Source of the DNA: Atherinomorus stipes | Lineage: Eukaryota > Chordata > Actinopteri > Atheriniformes > Atherinidae | Reading direction: 5' to 3' | NCBI GenBank assembly: GCA_023101725.1 | Contig: JALJCO010013720.1 | Coordinates: forward strand, 395,501-459,500 | DNA length: 64,000 bases | Shown here: positions 54,001 to 64,000 of the stretch, one piece after another | Layout of the letters: the number at the start of each line of letters is the position of its first letter | How positions within the stretch are numbered: the stretch's first letter is position 1 | Notes under the pieces: model-generated | The model's database searches: none | Told to the model about the DNA's origin: nothing | Seen by the model: the letters and a program-made list of their open reading frames with translations, nothing else | Program-made: the position numbers and the translations under genes

Positions 54001-54242
54001 TTATCCTTAAAGTAGTTTTTTTTCTTGTTTTATAAATTATGCGTTCATGATTTAAATAAATAACCCAAATGCGGGAATATATCATATCTGAAGTTCTACT
54101 TTTCCTGGGGAAAATGTAAAAAAAAAAAAAAAAAAACAGAGTCACCACTGAAGTGTAAAACAAATTAAGAGTCTGTGTACAACTTCAACATTTAGTTTGT
54201 CAGTGGCAGTTTGAACAAACAGGTAAAAGTAAAGATCCCCCA
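45016..54242. other. Intronic stretch without recognised genes
   Basis: Mostly unique AT-rich DNA with a G20/C10 pair at 46643-46703, a short T-run near 50552-50564 and a purine-rich tract at about 51061-51147. The sequence near 51700-51960 is repeat-free with several TAAT-type motifs. No exon is recognised. Confidence 0.5.
46643..46703. repeat. G20 run followed by C10 run
   Basis: Twenty consecutive G at 46643-46662 are followed, 31 bp later, by ten consecutive C at 46694-46703. The two could pair, and the G-run alone could form a quadruplex. Confidence 0.9.
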
Positions 54243-54325
54243 TGTTTGTACATCTGTAGTATGTCTGACCTTGGATGGGTTGTACTGGAATGAATTTCCC
54301 CTCAGGGATAAATCAAGTTTCTTTA
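54243..54325 (+). mobile_element. LINE 3' tail fragment
   Basis: TTGTACTGGAATGAATTTCC CCTCAGGGATAAATCAAG resembles the 3' terminal sequence shared by several fish LINE copies (GAATTTCCCC...GGATAAAT-AAG). No coding part is left, and the clade is not assigned. Confidence 0.45.
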
Positions 54326-54900
54326 ATGTCTGATATAAATGACCTACCGATATTATCGGCTGATTCCGACATTAAAATGTGATATCGGAAAATATCGGTA
54401 GTTTTTTGCTTGTATGTTTTTTATCTTCACAAAATCTTGCAAAATCTTGTTCCATTAGTACCGGTCTAAAATGTAGAAAAGTCCCCGTTATTCTGGAAGA
54501 ACTTCATATCCCAGCATTCCTTTTAGAGTCATGTGACTATGGTGCGGCTGCTGCTGCTACAGACTGACTGCCTTGAAGCTGCTTATAATGTATCTGGCTT
54601 TAAGTTGTTGGTTAAGTTACCAAGTTGTCAGAAACATTAGAATTAGCCACATGTTGGCTAATACCTGCTAATATCTGATATATGGCAGCCAGATGTCCAA
54701 AATGAACTCCTCTGGTTGAGGCTATCTTGGGATCTTTGCTCTCAGAGCAGAGTATAATTGTATCTCTCAAAACATGACAGATAAAACCTCACAGTTGTCT
54801 GCATAGATCTGTATTGGCTGATATCGGATATGCAAAATTGAAAGTTGGACAGTATCGGCATATTGGATATCGGTAAAAAGCCAATATCAAACATCCCTAT
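54325..54900. repeat. ATATCGG-family dispersed repeat, large copy
   Basis: It starts with TACCGATATTATCGGCTGAT and ends with AGTATCGGCATATTGGATAT CGGTA, giving inverted CCGATAT/ATATCGG ends around about 500 bp of non-coding interior that includes a GCTGCTGCTGCTAC stretch near 54547. It is only distantly related to the 18536 and 22760 copies. Confidence 0.5.
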
Positions 54901-57479
54901 AAACAAGTAAAGTTAATATTTGATTTCAGGACTGCTGTTATGAAATTTTGACTAGTAGTTGCTTGGAATAACAGTCATTGTTGTCATTATATTAAAAAAA
55001 AAAAAAAGTTAATGTCTTTATGTGAGTATGTGAAATAATCTATTCATTTGAAATGTAAGTTTCCCATTGTAATTAAATCTCATTAACTTTCCCTGACAGA
55101 CACTGGCTGCGGCTTTCAGGCTGCCTGTTTCTCACCCACATCATTTGACTCAGTTTTAATTGAAAATGAGGGTTCACTGTCTCCCAGATCACTCTGGACA
55201 ATTTCACACTCATATGCTTTTCAAAAACTTCATTAGGATTACTTTAGATTTTGAAGCAAAGATAATTTAGGGAAAAAAAATAACACCAGCTATGTCTCCT
55301 GAGGAATCAGGTGCAAGTGTGTCTGCTTTTCAATTAATCATGTACTTGTGTTGGCGTGTTTTCAGACAGACAGACAGCATGTTGTATATGTCTGTCTGCA
55401 CTGCAGTGCAGGACTTAGAAGAGAAAAAGGAATGTTGCTAATATGGATTCTAGCAATCAAGCAATCATTTTCTGGGGGCTTTTTAAAAATTATTTACAAG
55501 TTTTAGGGTTTTTTTCTGTATGTTAAGTAAACAAACTTATAATTGCCAGTTTATCTCGTTGAGATTTAAAACTGTTCTAAACTAAGCCAAACATATTCAG
55601 AGGTCCACATGGAGACACTGGCTCCTGCCAGAAAACGCACTCCTCATTCAGATATTACATAAATTAAACAACAGTTCATCCTGTCATTACATAAATTATG
55701 GAGCAGTTTATCCAGAAACCACACCATAATGCACAAAAGCCTTTGTTGGCAAATGCTCTCACTGGCCCTGAGGTCCAAACGAGTGTTTGCCAGTAAAACT
55801 AAGAGCAAAACGAGACTGGCAGAGCTGCCTGGTGAAACATGAGATTAAAAAAATTAAAACAAAAAGTGCTCAGAACTGACTGTTAATGCCAGAGCCCAGC
55901 AGCTGTCGAGCACTGAGAGAAGCCATGAATTAAAAACAAGCATGAGCAAAGTACTGATAGTCCATCAGCCAACAGTGATTTATGATACTCAACTTATCAT
56001 TCATATTCAGATTGCACATTCGCCGAATGCTAGCACTCCTCTGGAGTGTGGATGTACGTTTGCCTCCTTCTCTTGGGGATAAAGCCACTTTTTCAATGTA
56101 ATTACTGCAGACACGTATGAAAATAGCTGGATCACAACAGACCCACCTCCTCAGCACGATGCCCACCCCTTTAATTACTCCAACAAACCACTAGACAGGT
56201 AAACATGACTAAAACTGAGCAACAACAAGAAAAAAAAAGGGAGGAAAAGGAAAAATAAGACACAAGGCTGCAGCATGAAGCAAAAACTGAGCCGAGCTGC
56301 AGCATAATTCATTATGATACCTCCTGAGATGTATTACCTGCAGAGGAAAGGCTCATTGCATTTACCTGCTTGTATTTACCTGTCGCCCGTGAACGCATGC
56401 GGGACTGCTGGCATGTGACCCTTCGCAGCACTCAGACTTATTCCTTTGTTGATGCATCTGCTCTGCTTACATTGGCCACCACTCACAACACACCAATTAC
56501 TCTTTGTCTTTGTAGCTATTGGTCTGCTAAGCACTTCAATCCATCTCTGTCTCCCAGGCCATGACGTCAACCCCAAATGATTAATCAAAGGAAAGTCAGC
56601 ATCAGAAAAAGCAACACCTCGGGTCCCGTGTTCGCATACATTACCAACGAGGCTTCATAGATGCCATTAATTGCTGAATGTGAGGAATAATTCTGAGAAG
56701 AGCTGCAGTTTCTTTCCTGTCAGGGATCATGTCTTATCATTCTGAAGCAGTTCAGAAAGCTTATGTCAGTGTTCTCTAATACTTAATATCATATAATATT
56801 AAAATATAGATTTTTTTTTCTCTTTTTGCTGCACACAATCGATCCAATGTGTTACTGTAAAAGAACCATTAAAATCCACCACAAAACCCAGACAAAAATC
56901 TTACAAGGTGACAATTAAGCAACTTAACCCTCTTCAAGTTCAAAATGTGCACTCCTTTATTTAATAGACACTCTATTTCTTAGCCTGTGGTTACGGGGAA
57001 ATGTGCAGGGTACTGTATTATCAGTTTACACGTGTTAGGCTGCAGTACCATTTTGAACACAACACACCGCCCCCTCATAAGAAGATCCACAAGGGAATTG
57101 AAAGGAATACAATAGACAGTAGATTCCTGCAGTAACAATAAGGCCCAGGCAAAGGAAAGAGCTGCCGGTACACAGCACTGGTAATGCATTAAACATTATT
57201 TCACCACATCCAAGTTGTTGACAGATGCAATTCATGTTTCACTTCAGATTTCTCAGCACAGATGTCCAGAAAATAGGGCTTAAATAAGAAACATTAAACA
57301 TTTATATTAACCATATAAGAATTTGCATAGTGTATATTCTTTTTTCTTTGTTTATTTTTTGTTTCTTTTTTTTTTCTTTTTTAACCATTTTCGGAAAAAG
57401 ATTGAAAGAACTTGGTTTGTTACCTTAAAGAATGTCTGGAGCTATCCCCCACTGGAGCTTTACTGTATTAAGGTCCACT
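54901..57479. other. Intronic stretch without recognised genes
   Basis: Unique-looking sequence with a short A-run near 54993 and a weak local duplication around 55655-55700 (ATTACATAAATTA twice). No exon, SINE or transposon end is recognised. Confidence 0.5.
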
Positions 57480-58150
57480 TCTCAGGCTGCGATGCTGCTT
57501 TGTAGTGGCTTTACAAATGCTCTGGATCTCCTCCTCTTCCCACTGCTGCTACACGAGCCACATGCTGCACGGGAACACTATCACACTGACACATGGATGC
57601 TACTCGAGTGATGCCAAAAGGGTTAAAACCTACTGGACTGGAAAGTCACACCAGCATCGTTCTGGTTGCCAGCTACCGCTGCCGCACTCTCCCTCAGCTC
57701 TCTTCCACCTCCCCTTTCTCTTTCTTCTTTCCTTTTTTTTAACTCAACCTATCTCATGGGCTTCTCCCCCTCCTTATGAGAGATGGTAGACAAGAGCGCT
57801 GGGCGATTTGCACCACTCTATCATGGATCGTGTTACGCTGTCTGGCTGTAGCGGCGGTCACAGATGATAGGCTGAGGAGCTTTGCGTGTGTGTTTACCCC
57901 CTCGAAAAAAAGCAGCGGCAGTATAGAGGAGAAGAGAGGGAGGGAGAGGTGGGATGCCTCCTGTAAAACACCAAAATGTTGAGAGGTGTCCAGAAGTGAT
58001 CATCGGGAGAAGTTCCCAGAGAAAAGCGCCACACAGCCGCATGCGGACCTTTAAGTGACACTTTTAAATGGCTCCTCTGCAATTTGACGCCATTTAATTA
58101 ATCTCCTTCGGCAAAAGGCGAGCTTTCTTCTGCCGACGTGCTTCACGATT
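57480..58150. promoter_or_regulatory. CpG-richer block, candidate promoter or enhancer
   Basis: Compared with its AT-rich surroundings this block has many CpG dinucleotides (for example TAGCGGCGG near 57850, GCGCCACACAGCCGCATGCGG at about 58026-58046, GCCGACGTG near 58132) and a pyrimidine tract at about 57709-57740. No open frame in it looks coding. Its location deep in the large 5' intron would suit an alternative tenm4 promoter, a non-coding 5' exon or an enhancer. This is inference; no TATA box or donor site can be tied to a transcript. Confidence 0.25.
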
Positions 58151-58654
58151 ACCGCCTGTCTGTCTTAACAATGCCATATGTGTGATATTTCAAACTAAAC
58201 TCAACATACAACAATGTAAATGTCATCATACTGCTGCAGGCAAGAGCTGCACATCTCACCTCTGATGTTTCTGTTAACACATGAATTTGTTTATAAGAAC
58301 AATGAGGGCACAAAAATAATCAATTAATGTTCCATTTTCCTTCTGTTGTTCACAAAGGGAAGAAAATAAAGCCATCCTCTTCTATTCTCCTTGTTTAAGT
58401 TGTTTACTTTTAACAGGTTGTAAAAAAAGAGGTTAAATGTTTTGATAGAAAATTAAATTTGACAATCTGCAGCTTCCTGTCAAAACACAGCAGTTAATAT
58501 CACAAAAGTGTCTGAACTGGAAATGAATGCTCATTAGCTTCTAAAGAGAATTCTGTTGAAAGCCAGCCAAATAAGAATATCTACACGCTGCAACCCCCAT
58601 ATGTTGCACAACTTAATTCAGCCTTCCCAAAACATGAAGGCCCCAAGATAATTT

Positions 58655-58655
<1 letters not shown>

Positions 58656-58701
<46 letters not shown>

Positions 58702-58723
58702 CATACATATACATATATATATG
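58656..58723. repeat. (AT)n microsatellite
   Basis: Mostly pure AT dinucleotides with a few TACATACATATACAT interruptions at the right end. Confidence 0.9.
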
Positions 58724-58727
58724 TAAT

Positions 58728-59090
58728 TTTTGCTGGTGTCAGCTGATACGTCGGGTGTGTTGACCAATACCACCACTCGGCATAATCTACATACTTTTTT
58801 ATATATATATATTTTTATTACAAGTTTAACGTTTCTATTTCATTTTTGTTTCCAAGTGCACTGTTCTTTTCTTTTATATGTTTATTTTAAGTGCTTTGTT
58901 CTTTTTTTTAGATCAAGAGTTGTAAAATTACTTTTCATTGTATCCTTCAATATATTAATATTGGGGTCGAATGCAAATATCAGTCCGAAATATCAGCAGA
59001 TTGTATCGGCCATCAGCCGAGGCTGATGAGAAAATATCAGAATCAGTATCACCATTTAGGGCCAATACCGATTCTGATATTTTCTCCTGG
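58728..59090. repeat. ATATCGG-family dispersed repeat with terminal hairpin
   Basis: AATATCAGTCCGAAATATCAG and ATTGTATCGGCCATCAGCC place it with the other copies. Its right end holds a 23-bp stem (59028-59050 against 59064-59086) around a 13-bp loop. Confidence 0.45.
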
Positions 59091-59349
59091 GTCAAACTGC
59101 TGGGTTAAAAAGGGATCGACTACTTTCTGGGTTATTTCAAACCAGACATTTGGGTTGTTGGATTAAAATAACCGCTGTGTATATAATCCACCAAACACAC
59201 TTGATCCTCCTAATTTATAAAGATTCTGATGGTTTTCCAGCCTTACATTTAGAGGATTCCCACAGGATGACCATCCGATATATCACACAATTAAGCACTC
59301 AGTTATCGCAGGGTGTCGGGAACACCAACAATTCTTATCTTGGGGATTG

Positions 59350-59960
59350 TTGTTAGAGCTGCACCTATCAATTATTTTTTTCACAATTAATCTAGCGATT
59401 GTTTTTTCAATTAGTCTATTGATCATCTCCAACAAAATATAAATGCAGTACAATAAAAAAGGAGTCATTCAATGTCAACCTTTTCTTAAAATGAAAGACA
59501 CAAATACACAGCATTGTGGATCTGCTGCTTTATGTATGTATAAAACATTTTTAAGGTGGTTTTTAACAGTGCAAGTATTGAGAAACAATACAAAAAAAGT
59601 AATGTGGCAGCATCAAATCTCCAAAAATAATAACTTACTGAAATATGAAATAATAAATATCTGCATAAATAACAAATGTAATGTACCATCAGCATAAAAT
59701 ATGATCAAGTAATATTGTCTATCTCTCTTTCTTCAAACATAAAATAAAAAGTACTTAAGTGAAATCCACTAACTCAAAAAAATGAATCATGATAGAGCTT
59801 AAAACAAAATGCAAGGTGATTTCTAAATGATAAACCATAATTACTGCAATTTGAGAACTACTGCAAATAAGATCAGTCACTGTCAAACACACGAGACTAT
59901 TAATCTGTGAAATTGACGTTGATTTTCTAAACAACTTAATTGTTACTTGTGCCATAAAAA
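59350..59960. mobile_element. hAT-MITE-like repeat (tentative)
   Basis: AGAGCTGCACCTATCAATTA followed by CACAATTAATCTAGCGATTG TTTTTTCAATTAGTC recalls the widespread fish repeat that starts 'gctgcaactaacgattatt'. The right end has weak inverted similarity. No coding capacity. Boundaries are uncertain. Confidence 0.4.
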
Positions 59961-60055
59961 AAAAAAAAAAGAATTTAGTATTTTCCCTTTGAAAGAAGCA
60001 GATTTCTAGATTGCAGGTTGCTAGATTCAATGGTGACCTGAATTCACAATGGAAT

Positions 60056-60276
60056 GGGCTTTATGCACAACTCCACTACTTCCTGAACTTCAACCAGCTC
60101 CTTAGCCTCCTGTCTTTCATTACTGGACAGACTGATTAATCCAGGTGTGTCTGGCCATTGTCCTCGTGGTTACTGAGGTCAGGCACACCTGGATTAATCA
60201 AATCGTCCAATAACAAAAGACAGGAGATTAGGGACCTGGCTTAAGTTTGGAAGTAGTGGAGTTGTGCATGAAGCTC
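60056..60276. mobile_element. Foldback hairpin element, 221 bp
   Basis: The left arm (60056-60156) and right arm (60177-60276) are imperfect reverse complements: GCACAACTCCACTACTTCC, CTCCTGTCTTT and GATTAATCCAGGTGTG occur on both in the same order. They leave a loop of about 20 bp (60157-60176). Transcribed, it would form one long hairpin. It looks like a MITE of the foldback type. No target-site duplication is clear. Confidence 0.75.
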
Positions 60277-60699
60277 ATACTTCTAAAGTTTATGGTTTCT
60301 ACTGTATCCACCTTATACCTGAGCTAACGAATGTACAAACAATTATAAGATCAACTTACCAGAAATAACGCTTAGCCATTGACTAATAGTGTAAATTATC
60401 GTTTCTGGTAGCGGTTTATTCTAACATTTCAACAAGAGTGTTCATAACATTTCTAAATGATTTGCCCCAGAAAATGTCTGCACGGTTCAGGAACATGTCG
60501 CGTTGTTCATGGTTGCACTAACAACCAGAGAAAGTTACATTTGTGGCTACAAAAGTGATGTGTAGAATATGCACCTCGGTCTGGAGAGAGTGGCTGCAGG
60601 GCTCCAGAATGCGACCAAATGGTCGCATTTTTGTGAATACAAAATTTATATCTCCTGTTAAGTAAATAAGATTGTATCCCACCTCTTTCAACAAAACCC

Positions 60700-60800
60700 A
60701 ACCAACCTTACTGTGTATTACTCTGCTCTCCATTTCTGGAATTCCCGATCTCCGCACGGTAAACATTTACTCTCTCTTCAAATCCAGACTCAAAACTCTT
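60700..60800 (+). pseudogene. LINE reverse-transcriptase C-terminal remnant
   Basis: Frame pieces read FWNSRSP in one frame and IPDLRTVNIYSLFKSRLKTL in the next. Together they recall the conserved C-terminal motif (WNSLP-IR-...-FKSRLKTHLF) of L2/CR1-clade LINE polymerases. A frameshift near 60740 breaks it. Too short for a firm family call. Confidence 0.5.
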
Positions 60801-61110
60801 ACTGTATGTTCAGACCAAAGGCGACAAAAGCGGCAAAGACGCCCGAGGCTGGGAGACAAACAGGACAGCGACCAAAGCAGCAAGATATTTTTGGCCAGAT
60901 TTTCATATCCCCCTCCCACCCCTCTGTTTCACAGGGAAGAGGGATTGTAAAGTTGTCCTGTCTGAGCTGCTGACGTTCCTACACAGTTTACATAAAAAGC
61001 TCAGAAAAAGTAGAGTAGCTGGAACATCTTGCATGTAAATAAACGCCGATTCTGGTCAAACCGGAAGTCGGTTGCATATTTCACGCAAAGGCTCATGGGG
61101 GCTAGGAATA
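60801..61110. mobile_element. DNA-transposon-derived repeat (tentative)
   Basis: ACTGTATGTTCAGACCAAAG followed by GCGACAAAAGCGGC is a motif I associate with non-autonomous DNA elements of fish. The right part includes AAACCGGAAGTCGGTTGCAT. The element directly abuts the LINE remnant. Ends are approximate. Confidence 0.35.
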
Positions 61111-62955
61111 AGGTGGATATAGCCTTACGGCTGCTTCACATACACAACAGGTCCATGTGCACCACGTCTGACAAGGAAACACATTTAGATAGTACACAGG
61201 CTGCTCTGCAGTTTCATTCATAAAAAATAGCCTGTAGGTGGCAGGCCATTATTAGGTATACAGAGCAGACCTAAGCATAGATTATAGCAACCACAATTAA
61301 AAAAGCTCAATGAGAAGTTTCAAGACAAAGTGCAAAAAAATGTGGGAAAAATTCCAGTTAGAACTGGAATGGCAGTGCATAACAGAGAGGGAACTAAATT
61401 CCCTTGCAAAAGACTGACCTAAAAAATTAGCATGTGATCTGACTGATCAAAATACTTGGGGAAAAAAAACCAAAAAAAAAAACCCCACCAAAATTACAAA
61501 TTTGAGACCCTTTCACGCTCAAATAACCTCACATGAAAGAAGAAAAAAAGATTGTTTACTTCATTGGATGTGTTAAGCATTTTTGAGTTTTTGAAGGACA
61601 CTGACTTGCTAAAATAAAATTGAAGTCTATGGGTTTTTTCATTACTAAGATAAAAAGCGGGGCTCCTTTTGAGTAAATGGTCTAATGTCATGGAAAACAG
61701 TTCAAACTACATCACTGAAGTGTAGAGCAAGTGTGTGAGGCGAAAAAATTTTATCCCAAAAATTTATTCTGAAATGGCAGTGGATTATATAAAGGTCCTT
61801 TTCAATGCAAGTCAATGTGGCACGGATTGGCAGTAAATGAGGTGTATTTTAGTTAGAGACCTTAGAAAAAGAGTTAGACAACCCATCTTCTAGAATATCA
61901 TGAGTCAAGCCAAAATACACACCTGGACCAAGTTTTATGCTATTTGCATTAGTAGAAAAAAAAGTAACAACATAAAAGGTCATTTGCTACCCCTTCAGAA
62001 AGCTTAAGAAGCTATGAGGGTTAAATGTAAAAATTATTTTAACAGGATGAAGGATATAACAGATGCTTAAAATGTATTCTCTATTAGTTAATAACTTAAA
62101 AAGGTTAACACAATGCAAAAGACCATGTTTTGTTTGACTTTTTGTGTATTTAGTACAGTTTTTTTTAGCTGTACCATGCAGGTTTAAAATAAATTTATTA
62201 TTGATTGATTGAACTTTGAAAACTTTGAAAAGAAGTGAATTACCCGGACAGTCTGCAGCACACAGGATGGTTGAGCATGAAATCTTCCTGACCTCTGCAT
62301 TAACAGTTACTATACAGGACACTCTGGCTCCGATTGAAGTTAAATGTAAATATGTTGGAAAATGCCTAAATGAGAACCCACATTACATATTTTCAGTGGG
62401 GGGAAGATGAAAAACACGCCTGCTGCCAACCGGCTGACCAGCGAGTAAGCGATGCCAAAGCTTCAAAGCAAACTCTAAACTATTACATCTTTGATCATTT
62501 CAGAGAGCTGCTCTTCCAGCCAGGACTTCTGTGTTATCATGTCAACTTTCTATAGGCTGAAACCGTAGACATGGAGTCATTTAAAGCAAGTATGGGTAGC
62601 TTTGACCTGTAATGTGTGTCACACGGCCACAGGATGTTGTCATAGCAACCTTTATCACAGATGATTGACAGATAACTTTTGCACTAAAAACAAGAGCAAT
62701 GAATGGGTGATTATTTTTCTCTTCCCACATAACAGGATGCTGTTTAGAAATCTGTTGTTTTCATTAATGGTTCAGATGTGCTGAGAACTGCTTTAACTTG
62801 TTTTTCTATTGGCTCATTTTCAGTGTTAACTGTTCCAATCTATTCATTTTATTGATTAAAAAGAAAATTGGAGATAAATTAACTATTGATTGGAACAAAT
62901 ACTTTGCTTTGAGAGTACCAAGTTACATAGTAATTAAAAGCCTTTTTAAGAAATA
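61111..62955. other. Intronic stretch without recognised genes
   Basis: AT-rich sequence with short A-runs. Open frames up to 111 codons (61987-62322, minus) lack recognisable features. Confidence 0.5.
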
Positions 62956-63272
62956 CCCAGCCTGCATTTCCATGTGAGGCCCAAATGGGTTCAATTTTGG
63001 CTGCATACAGTATGAGGGACCAAAGTGGGATTGTCCACGGTTTCAATGGTGGTCCTGCCTGTGTTTTCCCATGTGGGTTTCCACATATGGGGCCCATGTA
63101 ACTTCAACTATGAGATCTGCAAATTTGCCTATAGTTCAAGCCCATGGCTACAGGCTATATGGGCAAACACAGGTGGGGCCACCATGGAGACCGTGGACAA
63201 TCCCACTTGGGTCCCTCATTTGCATTAGAAAAATTTTACCCATATGGGCCCCACATGGAAATGCTGGCTAGG
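62956..63272. mobile_element. Foldback hairpin element, about 317 bp
   Basis: The left side reads GCATTTCCATGTGAGGCCCA, then GAGGGACCAAAGTGGGATTG TCCACGG. The reverse complement of the right side reads GCATTTCCATGTGGGGCCCA, then GAGGGACCCAAGTGGGATTG TCCACGG. The self-similarity extends to the centre (around 63100-63135, AACTATGAG against CTATAGTTC). The symmetric open frames on both strands are by-products of the palindrome. It is probably a MITE; the family is not identified. Confidence 0.75.
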
Positions 63273-64000
63273 TAGCATTCAGATTCTCTGATAATTGTTT
63301 TATAAATCACACTGAATTGAAGCACAAAATGCCAACAGGATTCCACCTCTGGTGATTGTAGTAAAGCCTATACATTGGATTTTTTTTTTTACATGTTAAA
63401 GAGGAAGTTCTTTTTTTTTTCAACCTGGACCTGTTTTCTAGCATGAAATACATTACTCACCCAGACAGTTTTGGTGTAACTTGAATTCCTTCAGGAGATA
63501 TTTAGATCCACCCGAGATCAGCGTATGTCCAATACAACGTAAGTGATACGGGCAACCTCGCACAGCCTCTTATTAAGGCATTATCTGCCACAAACTCCTT
63601 CATTTCACCAATGTTTTGTTACAAAACAATAGCTGGACCCCCTGTGAGCTAGAAGCAGCTTGAAGTGGCTTTTTTGTGGTGATTTGTCCTTATTTACAGA
63701 CATTTTTACTGCAGCGGCTTTGATGACGTCACTGTTATGTGACACCATGGGAAGTAAACGTCACAAGCCTCTTTTCTAGTATACAAATACAGCTGGATAC
63801 AAAGCAACCAGAAGGTTTTTTTAAACAGAAACTATGCAGAATGCATTCAATAATAATGGAGAACACAGAAATATTAATGAAATGACCATGGAAGTACAAC
63901 TTTAAACTAACTGACGGTAAGGGATTTGCAACATCTGCACTGTTGATTTCATACAAAGTTATAACTTTAATGCACATCAGAAACAGCTGCTTGTTAAAGT
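63273..64000. other. Intronic stretch without recognised genes
   Basis: Contains two short T-runs near 63380 and 63411. No exon or element is recognised up to the window edge. Confidence 0.5.

Larger units (their letters stand above)
32336..64000 (-). other. tenm4: Large 5' intron of tenm4 (open at window edge)
   Basis: No further teneurin exon could be recognised in 31.7 kb upstream of 32335, so this is treated as one intron of more than 31,665 bp. Very long 5' introns are usual in teneurin genes. Non-coding 5' exons or alternative promoters could be hidden here and cannot be ruled out by eye. Confidence 0.65.

Noticed and set aside
62879..63271. Similar open frames on both strands (PWTIPLWSL and PWTIPLGSL)
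   Set aside because: They arise because the foldback element is palindromic, so both strands translate alike.

Overview
The window is from a vertebrate, almost certainly a ray-finned (probably percomorph) fish. It has about 1.3 kb of coding exons in 64 kb, GT-AG introns of 1 to more than 31 kb, long AT, GATA and poly-A/T simple repeats, and SINE, LINE-tail and miniature inverted-repeat elements of types familiar from teleost genomes. It holds no prokaryotic operons, CRISPR arrays or rRNA genes.

The only gene I can support is part of a teneurin on the minus strand, best matched to teneurin-4 (tenm4/odz4). Seven consecutive coding exons lie between 32335 and 881. In transcript order they are 32335-32110 (intracellular, proline-rich), 23985-23747 (transmembrane), 13497-13372 (juxtamembrane), 8976-8762 and 5185-4975 (ectodomain stalk), 3896-3795 (EGF1) and 1075-881 (EGF2 and EGF3). 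All reading phases agree across the six internal junctions, giving 1314 nt (438 codons' worth) of uninterrupted frame. The first coding exons lie upstream, beyond 64000 or unrecognised in the 31.7 kb intron. The rest of the EGF array, the beta-propeller, the YD shell and the C-terminus lie below position 1.

Region by region: 1-3.9 kb holds the EGF exons, with two copies of one inverted-terminal-repeat element head to head between them. The 4.9-13.5 kb stretch holds the stalk and juxtamembrane exons, with an (AT)n tract, an L2-type LINE tail and repeat remnants. The 13.5-23.7 kb intron holds a 186-bp GATA array, an (AT)n tract, a MITE-like element, a tRNA-derived SINE and two opposed copies of a repeat rich in ATATCGG. 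The 24-32 kb intron looks regulatory. It contains a homeodomain-motif-rich block and a 104-bp AT-rich segment present twice, 1.08 kb apart, at about 82% identity with no gaps. The 32.3-64 kb region is one large intron with a degenerate tRNA-Leu-like sequence, a SINE, LINE remnants, two long hairpin (foldback) elements and a CpG-richer block at about 57.5-58.15 kb that could be an alternative promoter or enhancer.

I did not find a new multi-gene system. The items most worth a second look are the duplicated 104-bp intronic element, the two long foldback hairpins, the coding sequence of the transmembrane exon that doubles as a second splice acceptor, and the CpG-richer block. Repeat families and regulatory calls are made by eye, without database searches.
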